Notes under the pieces: generated by a model
The model's database searches: none
The model's input: the letters and a program-made list of their open reading frames with translations, nothing else
Told to the model about the DNA's origin: nothing
Shown: one piece after another, positions 47,165 to 58,124 of the stretch
Position numbering within the stretch: the first letter of the stretch is position 1
How the letters are laid out: each line of letters opens with the position of its first letter
Position numbers and translations under genes: made by a program
Assembly: GCA_016808115.1 (NCBI GenBank)
Contig: JAEQBH010000288.1
Span: 186,001-250,000 of the forward strand
Origin: Tetrastigma voinierianum
Taxonomy: Eukaryota; Streptophyta; Magnoliopsida; Vitales; Vitaceae
Length of the DNA stretch: 64,000 nucleotides
Direction of reading: 5' to 3'

Positions 47165-48900
47165 TTTACATAAGTAGAATATATAGAAGATTGTAGTCTT
47201 ATATAAAAACTATACATGATACAGAAAATTAAAATAATTAATAAGGTAACTTCAATTTTAGACTTTGTGTATTGGAAAGATCATCGATTATTATTTTTTC
47301 CTCCCAACCTACACCATTCAAATAAAATTTTAAAACCTGTATCTAAATGTTTCATCACAATCCATTTTTCATTTTTAAAATTTTTCCTATTTTTTTCATG
47401 CTTATTTCATCTCAACTAATTTTAGAATTAGTACGAACATTAAAGCTAAGCATTAAATTTTTGTTTAAAGATATAGAAGATTGTGATCCAATATAAAAAC
47501 TATACTTGCTAATAAAATATAACCAATTAATGTGAAGTACCATGTAGACCACCAATTTTATCATTTTTTATACTGTATAGAGAACCATAGAGCATTCTTT
47601 TTCCTCTAATCTATACAGACAGATGAGAATTTTAACACTTGTATCTAAATCCATTTTCTATTCTTTCTTTTTTTTCATCCTTATTTACTCTCAATATTTT
47701 TTAAACTAGAACAACGTTAAACTAGAAAATTAATAATTTCATAGTTTTTGCTAAAGCTATGGTAAAACCCGAATAATATGACAAATATATATATATACAT
47801 TATGAAATAATTTTTATATTTTACTAATTCATAATTTACTATATCAAAAATATTTATAAAAAATAAATATAAACAGAAAATATTATATTTAATTTGAGTA
47901 GATGTATTATTTATAATATAGATATGATATAAAAGAAATTTTTAATAATATTGAGACTTCAAATAAAAAATAGCTAATACAAATATGTTTATTTTTACTT
48001 ATAGTGAGACTTGATTATCATAAATTTAATTAAAATAAAATTTTCATTGGTAATACCGATAATTGCTAATGCTAACATGTAAATTATAAGTGTTAAACTC
48101 ATATGAGAATATGGTAGCAAAATTAGAAAATTAGAGTTTTAAAACCAATTGTTAATTTTTTAAAAAAAGCCTTTCTTATATTTAGTTTGAAAATTTATCC
48201 TCTATGGCTTACTTATAGTCCTTTAGTCCCTTTTCTACATTTTTACTTATATCTTAAACATCATCTCCCTCTCTAACTGTTTCTTATATTCTTTTCATAA
48301 TTTCTCTATAATACTTTTTAGTCTCTTTTAAAACTAGTATGATATTTCATATCAACTTTTGTTTCTCTTTCTTACTTTGCCGTATAAATAAAATGGATAA
48401 GATAGTGATCGTATACACAAACTATACATGCTAGAAAATGGTAATAATTAATGTGGATGTAGACTACAGATTTAGCCTTTTGGAGTCTATTATGAAGAAC
48501 CCATCAAATCATTTATGGTTTTTTTTTTCTCACCCCCGTCATTTCATTCAAATGAAATTTTAAATCCTGTATCTAAACCTCTCATCCCACAGTTTTTTTC
48601 CTCTTTTTGTTTTCACACTTATTTCCTCTCAATATTTTAAGAACTATAACAGACATTAAACAAGAAAAAACAAAAATATTTACATACATAAATAAGGAGA
48701 ATATTGTAATCTATATACAAACTATGCATGCCAAAGAAATATAATCATTAATGTAGTTTGTAGGCCACCAATTTTATCTATTTTTATGTCCATTCTTGAA
48801 CAACATCAAATAGATTCTTTCCTCCCAATCTACATCATTCCCGATGAGAATTTTAAAACAATATCAAAATCTTTCATCACAATCATCTTTCTTTTATTTT
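47165..48900 (+). repeat. Diverged AT-rich repeat of about 280-300 bp, four copies
   Basis: Copies at about 47165-47465, 47466-47755, 48395-48690 and 48691-48900. Each keeps in order an AGATTGT..ATA(C/A)AAACTATAC block, CCACCAATTTTATC or similar, CCTCCCAA(T/C)CTACA, GAATTTTAAAACC and TTTCATC..C. The pair is split by about 640 bp of other AT-rich DNA. The last copy is cut by element I. Confidence 0.6.
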
Positions 48901-48912
48901 TATGGGCTTTAG

Positions 48913-51900
48913 TGTGAGCCCAATCCCAAGTGGGGTGTTTTTACCACGTGTCGAAGTACCAATGAGTAAAGGTTTCTCTATCATTGTGAGAATACTAATA
49001 ATTGCATGGGCGATGCATGTGCGTCGTGCTTGGCACAGTATGTCGCGCGCATGGCCTTCTCTATCGCGATGCAACACAGCGCCACACTGTTGCGATAGAG
49101 AGGCTCTGTCGCCTTGCACACAACTTAGGCGACACGGTCACCTTAACACTTGTCCACGACATAGAAAACCCTATGTCCTGGAACTTTCTGTCGCAATGTA
49201 AGGCTTACTCTATCGTGACACAAACTTCGACAACTCTGTTGCAACATCTAATTCTCTGTCACGACATGAACTCCATTAACCCTTGCCCCAAACTCAGTAG
49301 CAACAAGAAAATACTCTATTGCAACCTAAAAATTCCTGTCTAGGCCAAACTCTGTCGCAAAGTAAATTACAATCTCGACATAAAGCACCATCAAGAGCGA
49401 ACTATCACGACGAAAACCACTTGTGCGAGATAGAAGTTAATTCTGGCTTTGACCAAACTACGTAAGAACATAAAAATAGTTTGTCAGCGATATAATTTCT
49501 CTTCACCTTAGCCAGCACCATTGCGACATAAAAATATTTTGTGCGACATAAAAACTCTTAGTCTTGACCAAACTTTATCAGCGACATAAAAGCAGTTTAT
49601 CCTGACATAGGTTCCCTACCTAAGGCCAGCTACATCCGCGACATAGAAATACTCTGTCGCGACATAGAAATACTCTGTCGTGACATAGAAACTCCTAGCC
49701 TTTACCAAACTTTGTCGCGACCCAAAAACACCTTGTGCAGCGTAAATCCTAACCCGAGCTGGCGGGTTGCAACTTTAACCTATATCGTGGTTTTGTCACC
49801 GATACGACAAGGAAACCTCTGTCGCGACATTGTCATGACAGAGAAACAAAGCATCGTCGCGACATGAAAATGCTATGTCGCGACCATGCAACTGCCTGCA
49901 GCCTGAGAACCATGTCGTAACATAGTGAACCCCTATCGTAACACAGGACCAGAAACTCTATCACGACTAAGAAACCCCTATCGCTACCTAAGAGCTTGCC
50001 CCAGGCACAGCAACCTTTTGGCATCTCTTGCACCTACAAATTCTTCCTAAGACACCCTAAGTTATCAGAATGTCCTCAACATAATAAAGTGAACATAAAA
50101 AAAATGGGAAAAACCTGTTCAACTGTATTAAACAATTCTAAATTAGTTTTATTACAACTCTTCCTCTCTTACATAACAGAAAACTGGATAACTATCCAGT
50201 ATCTTACAAAATACTGAATAAACCAGCACATGCGGCCTTCTTTGTCATTAAGGCCTCATATAAGTTCCATCTCTTGGTGGCCTCCAACACCTAAAAAATA
50301 TTTTCCCACGACGGAGTGAGCAATGCCTAGTAGAGGAATTCTCCTACAAGGGCTACTCCCCACCTAAGTGCACATGCAATGCCATGATTCAATCATTACA
50401 AACACATTGAGCAGCAACATAAACATTTATACATGAGTGCTCACATGTCATGCTAATGTCCCGAGCCCTCACTGACTCCCTCACACATGCATATGCCATG
50501 TATGAAAAAACCTCATTTCAAAACAAAGATTTTTGTTTTTTGTAATTGACTCCTTGGACCGTCTCAGAAAAAGCTGCTTTATCTGAATACATATGTCTTT
50601 GTGGGTAGCAGACTTTCTGGGGTCTCACCGCAAGTGTCGTACACCTTCGACACTCATGAACTTTCATCGCTGGATACATATGTTTGACCAAGAATACAGG
50701 CTTTTCACTTGAGGGGGGTGTCTATCCCTTTTTTCTACTACCCGACACATAATTTCAAGTCGTGCGACTCTAGGATGTTGTCCCTATTTTAGAGCCCACC
50801 ATTTTAAACACCAAACACAATGTTCTTCTTACCATGCACTCACACCCGTTTCACATGTGCCCACATTGCATATGCAATGCGGGGATACCATTCACGGGTC
50901 CTTTCATGTTACATGCATGATGAGCAACATACGACATTTATGATTCATGGATTATCATATCTATAGCACTCTGATTTACATCCATAATACAATCCATGTA
51001 AATACATCAATTTCAGCATATATTCGCATCATTTTTCGCACTGCATGTCACTCAATCAAACAACAACACATAAAAGCTGGATCTTTATTCGGACTAGAGC
51101 GGTACACCGCGATTGACATGTAAGTCCATGTCTGCTGTGACACACCGCAGGTCATCGCTTTTGACCCGTATTTTCAGTAATTACGACATTTTGGCTTGTA
51201 GTTTTGAGAGGGCTGTGAGGGACCGAGAGGGTGGTCCATATTTCTGTCGGCTTGATCTGGCTTTTCTTGAATCGGCCTTCTTATTGGGGCTACACCTCAT
51301 GACCATTGAATGACCCGTAGACAATGACTAATCGGAGTAGGAGAGAACCCCTACCTCTTGGAGTTTGACGAAAATTCCCGATCTTGGTACCTACATTAAG
51401 CTCTCGTTGCATAGATAAACTTTGACTCTTGCTTCGACAAGTTTTGATCTTTGCTTTGTCGGAGATCTAAGGAAGTGTCGCCGATCGCTCCTGCATTCCT
51501 CTCCTTTCCTTTTCCACTGTGTTTCCTTTTTTTTCTCTCTTTCCTTCATCCGTTCTTATTCCCAACTTGATCTTTCTCTAGGGGTGTGACACATGGCTCC
51601 CATGTGTCCCCTTTTTGTTTTGCCTTATGGTGACAAGTGTCACCTAAACCACTCCCCACTTGATGTTGCAGACCAATCCTTGGTCTCACCATGTAGCATT
51701 GCCACGTGTCCACTGATACAGAGATCATGATGCCATGTGGCGCCGTTCCATACGTTATGTCATTTACCCATCTCACCTTGAATTATGTGAGGTGCCTCAC
51801 AGATTTGGCGCCCAATTCGTTAGGGTAACAAACTCAGCGAGGATGAATTTAATGGCGAGTTCGTTACGTCATTCGCGGTCTAAGGAATTTGAAATTTTCC

Positions 51901-51968
51901 CTTGTACTATAGTGATAAATTCATAAGCTTTTCCATTTTCCATAAAATTAATTTTCTTAGGTTTTACA
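48913..51968 (-). repeat. Element I 3' LTR
   Basis: About 3.06 kb. On the minus strand it starts TGTAAAACC right after a purine tract (51969-51982) and ends GGGCTCACA. Contains a GACACATGG..CCATGTGTC inverted repeat (51587-51607), the stem-loop/GAGGTAGGGG block (51350-51378), the shared box (50304-50370), and the TGTCGCGACA array near its end. The other LTR of I is outside the window. Confidence 0.75.
49010..49990 (-). repeat. TGTCGCGACA minisatellite in LTR I
   Basis: Dozens of degenerate copies of a motif of about 20-22 bp around CTCTGTCGCGACATAGAAA. The core TGTCGCGACA is a perfect 10-base palindrome. Best copies at 49636-49700; others show C-to-T changes (TGTCGTGACA, TATCACGACT). Open frames across it are repeat artefacts. 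Confidence 0.8.
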
Positions 51969-52588
51969 TTTCTCCCTCTAAAAAATTTTTTGTCATGAAA
52001 TTTATACACACATATACAATGCAGAAAGCATATGCATTAGCCATTCAATATTCAATGACTAAACCACGTACCTCCGTCCTCAAACAGGAAGGGATATCTG
52101 GTACGCATCGTGTCCTCGTGTTCCCTAGTTGCCTCCTCCACCCCTCGGTGTTACCACAACACCTTCACTAGCCTCACAGTCTTATGTCGTAAGACTTGGT
52201 CTCGACTATCCAAAATACGCACAGGTCCCTCCTCGAAGGGCCCATCTACATCAATAACACACTCAGCTGTCCTTTATGAGTCGAGATTACAGAGTCACCT
52301 TAGAGACATGGAGACATGGAATTCCTCATGGGCAGCGATAAACTAGGCGATAAAGCCAGCGATACACAATTGTGCCCACCCTCTAGGTATCTCGAAGGGC
52401 CCGACTCTCTACCTTAGCGATAAGCTTCCCAGCTTAATCGGACACGATCACTCCTCTCTTAGGCATGTACCTTAAAGAAGGCGTGATCCGCCCTCAAACT
52501 CTAAGTCGTCATCGTGCATCGGCATAGCTCTTGCTGGCTGGCGGGTAGAAGGCGCCTCGTATCAAACCCACATTCTCATAGGTGTCCC
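51969..52588 (-). pseudogene. Element I pol C-terminus (GPF motif and chromodomain)
   Basis: On the minus strand GPFEIP lies near 52385, and a well kept frame at about 52245-52060 reads EEGPVRILDSRDQVLRHKTV, then RLVKVLW and HRGVEEATREHEDTMRTRYP, the chromodomain-type end of Tekay/Del integrases. A PPT and the LTR follow. The frame is cut at 52588 by JK and resumes at 61712. Without the nested element it would be one of the better preserved pol ends here, though it still has stops. Confidence 0.78.
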
Positions 52589-52593
52589 TAATT
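52589..52593. repeat. Target-site duplication of JK, left copy (TAATT)
   Basis: TAATT here and TAATC at 61707-61711 flank JK. The uninterrupted equivalent in JK's own pol (GTGTCTCTAATCGG near 55240) shows that the two flanks are contiguous pol sequence. Confidence 0.7.
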
Positions 52594-54617
52594 TGTGACA
52601 CCCCAAGACCCAAAGGTGTCGGGTTGACAGCCGGAGTGCCGCTTGAAATACTGTTGGATCTTCGGGTAACCACCTGCTAGAGCATTCCACGAATCGAGCG
52701 AGCCTCCTTTATGCAGGGGAGCTCTACCCAAATACAAAACCTGTCCCAACATCAATCATATGATACATATATGAATAAAAACTGACCTCTTGGGCTTATA
52801 CACAATACTCATCATCAATGTAAACCAACTATATCCAATAGTTTGAAATTAAAGTTTACTCTTATACAACTTTTATATTAAAATTCTAAAATTCTAATAC
52901 ATGTATACATAATGATAACGAAGCCTGGCAGGCTTTCTTCACCGGACTAGAGCCTCTATGATGGCCGTCTCCTCGTGCGCTCTGTACTGAAAAATATGTT
53001 CCTCGACGAGGGTGAGCTACAATGCTTTCGATGGTGGAATCACCCTAAATGGGTTAATCTCCACCCTAAGTGTATATACAATGCTCAAAGAAAAGCATGC
53101 ATTCAGTAAATGTGATCTGCCAGTGTCTGCTGAGACTCAACTCATCTGCGAGTCCTCACCGACTCCCTCACACTTGCCTAAGTCATGTATGAGAAACATT
53201 ATTTTTCAAAACAAAGATGTTGTTTTTAATAGTGGACTACCCTCCGATATTAGTAGTGGACCGACTCCGATGTTATATTTAGTGGACTACCCTCCGATGT
53301 ATATCAATTGGGCCGACTCCGACGATTGATATTTTATATGGACTACCCTCCGATATAAGTAATGGACCAACTCCGATATATTTGTTATTATTAGTCAACC
53401 CTCAGAAACCACTATCTCAATGAACCATCACCATTGCACTCACTCCCCATTGTTCTAAGTGCCCAGTGCATATGGAATGCATGATGCCAATTCCATTACA
53501 ATTCTATAACACATGCAAATATATAATCATGCATATATTCACATACTTTAAATCACACAAACATGTTATGTAATTACACATTCCATCACACCAAAAATTA
53601 GCTCACTTGGGCTAATGATCCAAACACGAAGCAATTGATTGAATTACTCGACAAACACGGTTCACCACAAAGTTGATTTTTCGTGTCGCGAAATTCATAT
53701 GAGCAGTAAAACCCTACAGTTTTACTATTCCCATTCACTCGTCAATTCATCGGTTCACTTTGGGAACCAATTTCATAGCCATTTAGGCCTCACACACATC
53801 CTGATACAATCTAAAGAACACATTTCCACCATGACCAACCCAAACGGCCCACGTGAATGATTCACGAGTACATCTAGCTGATTTCTAAAATTTTCAATAA
53901 TTCAATCCCAAGTTTTGGGACTGATCAAATGGCCGTTCAAGGCCTCAAACAACTCAAGCATCATAAATACACTTAAACAAAGTGTAAAACTCAAGTAGGG
54001 AGAAACCCCTACCTCACGGAGTTTGTCAAAACTCAAAGAGCTAGTGCCGCAGCGTTGCCCTCGCCGGCGTAAGGTGACTTCCTTCTTGCCCCGAAGACTT
54101 CCGACGATTGGATCGCCCGGTATTTTAGAGAGAAGTCGGATGTTCTCTCTCTAAAAAAAAACCAATCTGCAACTCCACTGTAAGTCCCCCCTTCTCCTTC
54201 CGCGTTTTCTCCTTTTTCCATTTGTAAGGCGAGATCTTTATTAGTGTTTTGTCTCATTATCATTTAATCAAATTCAAAATGACCATTTTGTCCCTTCTTT
54301 TCCCAGTTTTGACATTCGGCACTATCTCGGCATCCATTTTCATCATTTCTCTACTCATGCAACTTATGGCACATGAGTATGTGTTATATGTAACTTTTGT
54401 CGCATCGAAAATCGTTTAACGGAACCCGAAACGCGATGCCTCAGCCGATGCCAACTCAGAGCTATCTGAATTCCGAAATTTAGCGTGCTAGCTAAGATTT
54501 TGCGAGGCGATTCCAGCGGTTAAATCTGTTTTTCGTCATCCGAGATCTAGAGAATAGATTTTGGATTTTTGGCGAAGTCGTTGCGCCATTTTCGAAGTTT
54601 GAATTTTTGGTCTTACA
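52594..54617 (-). repeat. JK 3' LTR
   Basis: Plus-strand ends TGTGACACCCC..GGTCTTACA. Carries the shared box (53001-53072), the stem-loop/GAGGTAGGGG block (54008-54034) and a short array of GTGGACTACCCTCCGAT / GACCGACTCCGAT units (53230-53390). Confidence 0.88.
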
Positions 54618-54628
54618 TTCTCCCCTCA
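54618..54628 (-). other. JK polypurine tract
   Basis: TGAGGGGAGAA on the minus strand, directly before TGTAAGACC of the LTR. Confidence 0.75.
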
Positions 54629-54759
54629 TAAAATGAATTTCATCACGAAATTACGAACATTCATCACTCACATGCATATGCAACATGCATTCTACAAATG
54701 CATGTAAGAAGCTTCGTCATTTAATTATTAAACGACTAAACTACGTACCTTCATCCCTA

Positions 54760-55130
54760 AACAAGAAAGGATATGTGGCCCGCATCGTGTCCTCGCACTC
54801 CCACGTGGACTCCTCCACCCCATAGTGCCGCCATAGCACCCTCACTAGCCTCACGGTCTTGCGTCACAAAACCTGATCACGGCTATCCAAAATACATATT
54901 AGTCCTGCCAAGGTCCATCGGTGTCAGCCTCGGTTGTCCCAATCCGCCTTACATGAAATTTGGATCGCGGCGTATACTTAGGAGCATGGAGGCGTGGAAA
55001 CACCTGTGGACACGACATCGCTGGCGGTAAAGCCAACGATGCCTTCACAATGCCTATCCTCTCGGTATCTCGGTGATGAATCTCGGCGATAGCTTCCTTG
55101 CGAACTGACCGCCTCTCTTAGGCATCACTT
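54760..55130 (-). pseudogene. JK integrase C-terminus and chromodomain
   Basis: Minus-strand pieces around 54900-54780 read KTVRLVRVLWRHYGVEESTW and CEDTMRATYPFLF, equivalent to 51969-52588 in I. The GPF region upstream is degraded. Broken by frameshifts. Confidence 0.65.
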
Positions 55131-55233
55131 TGAAAGCGTGATCTGACCTCTCGAACTCTAAGTCCAGCGTCATTACATCTACCTTAAGCTCTTATCGACT
55201 CACGAGCCGTGAGAGGCAGCTATCGTATCAAGC

Positions 55234-55600
55234 TCACCTTCTCGGAGGTGTCTCTAATCGGTCGGGACAGTGATGGAGCTCTCTCCCACCTCGGTCCAAC
55301 ATAGCGACTACGGGGCCCCTTCCATACAATGCCTCATATAGTGTATACTGCTTTGATAAGCCCCATTTGTTGTAGGCGAATTCCACTAAGGGCAAGTGCT
55401 CCTCTACCCTTAAGACCCAGGACGTATGCTCGCGGCGTGTCCTACAACACTGTGCCATAATCCCACCTGACGTGTAACCTACCCTAGCCCTTGCTTTGTG
55501 TGTAAACACAGTGACCTTCCCAGTCGCGATCGTGACAATCCGTGTCGGCCTAGTCCATGTCATGAATGACATCCATATCACAGAGCCCTTGGCTCCAACA
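55234..55600 (-). pseudogene. JK integrase core (end part)
   Basis: The open frame 55581-55234 includes VLRVEEHLPLVEFAYNKWGL and YTLYEALYGRG, the conserved end of the chromovirus integrase core (compare EEHLPLVEFAYNN elsewhere in the window). The zinc finger and first catalytic Asp are not seen upstream. Confidence 0.7.
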
Positions 55601-56345
55601 ACATCAATGCAATTTCCAAAGGGTATCCAAATGCGGAGTCCTCACGACTCCACATCACTCAAACTCTAAGTACGTGATAACTTTGATCGTGTGTTTTCAT
55701 CTTGATTAACATAACTCTTATTACACTTAGGCCTCTTACATTTCTGAATCGAACTATAGTCTTCATTGGACGTAGTCCTAAAACAAACTCAACCCCACAC
55801 TCACCAAGAGTGGTGAATGACCTTACGTGCACCCACACCCATTTCGGCCCAGCGATGTTACGTGCACCCACGAGCAACAATGGCATCTTTGTGACACCAC
55901 ATCCCGGGGTCCACTATGAAGCGGAATCTCGGAGACCTCTCGCTCATAATCGACCTACTCGGATCAACTCTCTCACCCTACATCCTAGGGAAGAACATCT
56001 ATATAGGACTTCTCTAAAGGCCTTAACCTCTAAGCCAAAATCCAAGGTCGTGTTGGGTATGACAACCCGGCTAAGGTCCCAGTACTAATAACTTAGATGG
56101 TACATCGGCTCATCCGTATCCAAACGACATCAACAAATGGAGTGCCACCACAGGTCCACCACGCTTCATTGCGCAGCTTCACGATCTATCCCACGGCTTG
56201 ACCCACACTCTAACCCCTACGGCTATCTATGCTGCTTTGGGAGTGCCTTATAGCACCGAAACTGGCCCAGTTCCTCGACACATGCTAGGGTGTAAGAGGA
56301 ATAAAATCTCTCTCGTTCTCTGAATGGCGGGATTGCGTTGTCCAG
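55601..56345 (-). other. Unassigned interior of JK
   Basis: About 745 bp between zinc-knuckle gag and integrase. Frames at 55886-55659 and 56088-55702 (plus) are open but match no block I recognise. RNase H should be here in a normal pol; no clear motif was found. Confidence 0.4.
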
Positions 56346-56590
56346 TCACGGGATCCTGTCTCTCTAGGGCAATCCCGTCTCACATGCCCAATCCCGTACT
56401 GATACAAAACCGTGGCTGAGCCGAAGTCTTCTCTCTTCCCGAACTAGAAGAAGGCTTATCGTCAGCCTTCTTGCTACCAACACCGCATCTGGTGCTCAGG
56501 GCATCACCGATCTCTCTCCATGGTCGAGCCGGTCTGACCATGGAGTACACATCCCGTGGCGAAGTCCTACGATCACGCGAATGGACAACT
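56346..56590 (-). pseudogene. JK gag zinc-knuckle piece, out of order
   Basis: Minus-strand codons give SKKADDKPSSSSGREKTSAQ, then a CCHC-type knuckle, CYQYGIGHVRRDCP, in which the second Cys is Tyr. This is the end of Tekay Gag. It lies downstream of reverse transcriptase, whereas gag should be upstream, and joins RT at about 56590 with no spacer. Confidence 0.7.
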
Positions 56591-57235
56591 TGACCCATTC
56601 TCGAATCTCTGTAATACCGGCCAATCCCAGAAATACGTATCTAGATTGACATTCGGTCTCGACTCATTACAACCTCTCGAGCCTTCTTTGGGTCGTGACT
56701 TTCGATGCGACACCCACGTGTCACAAAATCTCACCTCATTAAGCCCAAGCTGCACTTCTTGAACTTGGCCCTGGCCCAGTGGTTCTCTCAACAAGCTGTA
56801 ACCGGATCCCCAAAGTGATACTCATGCTCCCTGCGGTTGGAAGTAGATCAAAATGTCGCTCCAAAAGACTCGATAAGCGGTCTAAATAGGGTTGGAATAT
56901 CCTATGCATGAGATCCGCGAATAACTGTGGCGCGTCGTCGATCTAAAGGGCATCGTAGTAAGCTCAAAGTGCCATAGCGGCGTCCTAAGCGCATCTTGGA
57001 ATATCTCCTAACCCTTGGGTGTGGTAACGGTCACGAAGGTCTATCTTAGGTGAACTTGTCTCTCAGTGATCGAGCAAATCATCGATCCTCGATGGGTAGA
57101 TTCTTGTTCGTAACCTGTTCAGCTATCATTAATCAATGCCGTTCGAAGGTTTTGTCAGCCTTCTTCTTAGCAAATAGGGCAGACGCCCCATGGTGAAGTG
57201 CTCGATTCTAAGCGAACCATATCCATTAACTCCTG
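56575..57235 (-). pseudogene. JK reverse transcriptase, broken
   Basis: Near 57220-57150 the minus strand reads SPWGASALFAKKKADKTF, the start of the RT palm. Further on, NLPIEDR (about 57095), the LGLNEVRF block (about 56740), and IGRYYRD near the thumb/connection (about 56610). These are spread over three frames. The YVDD/FVDD catalytic box is not clearly preserved here (compare element I, 63379-63612). Confidence 0.65.
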
Positions 57236-57439
57236 TGGTTGGACTGCGAGTTCACGCAGCTCAGCGGTGCCATCATGCCGGAGTCATAGAGATGGGTGAA
57301 GTGCCAGGGGTGTGGCTTTCGATGCGAGTCTCTGACCCTGCGTGGAGGTGATCCGGGTGGCTCATCTGGAAAACATGCATACTCGTACACACTGGGGTGA
57401 TCTAAGTCTGGTCTCCCTGATCTCTGAGGTAAGGCTAAG

Positions 57440-57700
57440 CCCAGCCAGCTTAGCTAATTGTCATGAAACACTGGACTCATATACTATGTAGGTGAAATAT
57501 CCATGCTTGTCCCCACGAAGTACCACGATGCCGAGTCTTGCGTGTAGGCGGTAACCTCCTACGCTCACAATCGATGCGACCTTGTAATTGTCGACCAGTC
57601 CATCCCGAGGATGACATCGAACTCGACATGTCCATGATCCTCGGGTCCGCGTGGTGAGTCCAGAGATCTCAACTCGCAACCTCGACATATCATCCATATC
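57440..57700 (-). pseudogene. JK aspartic protease end region
   Basis: Minus-strand frames give a VILGMDW-type block in degraded form (VRCHPRDGLVDNYKVASI in one frame, SSGWTGRQLQGRIDCERRR in the next), as found at the end of Tekay proteases. The active-site DTGA/DSGA was not found. Confidence 0.5.
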
Positions 57701-57779
57701 ACCGATCTAATCCACAGGGGAGGAGACTCACAAACAAAGGCTCCTCTAAGGTCTCTAGATGTCCTTGCCCATTTCCACC

Positions 57780-58124
57780 ATATTTGGGCCTCACTCCCAG
57801 TTGGAACACAGCTAGTCTAATCCTGGTAGTGTTAGAGGTAATCTCCATAGCCTCTAACACTTTCTTGATCTATATGAACTTGATAGTGCATATAGCCCGG
57901 ATCCTCCTCCTCCTGTGAAGGTGGTCGGATGGTCACGCCACCCAAACCTCGGAGGTTACTGGGACCTCATTGACTACACGCTATGCTGGCTTGTGCGATG
58001 GCGGTACCATAATGCCTACGCACTTTCTCGGCTGGCTGCGATCAAATCTTGGTGGTGCTGACCGGTACCACTGTGGATGCCACTCTACGTCCTCGTCCTC
58101 GTCCTGCGATCCTCGACTAGCCAT
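57780..58124 (-). pseudogene. JK gag N-terminus
   Basis: A possible start codon at 58124 opens MASRGSQDEDEDVEWHPQWY; the frame one base off gives GRGRGRRVASTVVPVST, closer to the Arg/Gly-rich start of Tekay Gag. A Glu-rich run follows (about 57920-57850). The capsid domain is largely absent. Confidence 0.5.

Larger units (their letters stand above)
44336..48912. other. AT-rich block, probable host intergenic DNA
   Basis: Strongly AT-rich, no retrotransposon coding or LTR motif. Holds the direct repeats, foldback element, exon-like island and tandem repeat listed separately. Open frames such as 47216-47419 have no support. CE abuts on the left and element I inserted at the right edge. Confidence 0.6.

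Noticed and set aside
44336..48912. Possible host gene in the AT-rich block
   Set aside because: No open frame with codon structure, splice pattern or domain was seen apart from the doubtful 46228-46345 island.
48902..49343. Overlapping plus-strand frames of about 100 codons
   Set aside because: They run across the TGTCGCGACA minisatellite; translations differ only by repeat phase and match no family.
49600..49720. Regularly spaced short repeats resembling a CRISPR array
   Set aside because: Repeats are degenerate and directly adjoining without unique spacers, and lie inside a plant LTR.
54033..54263. Minus-strand frame of 76 codons in the JK 3' LTR
   Set aside because: The frame is disrupted at the same position in the other LTR (61120-61276 reads differently) and lies in the leader/hairpin region.
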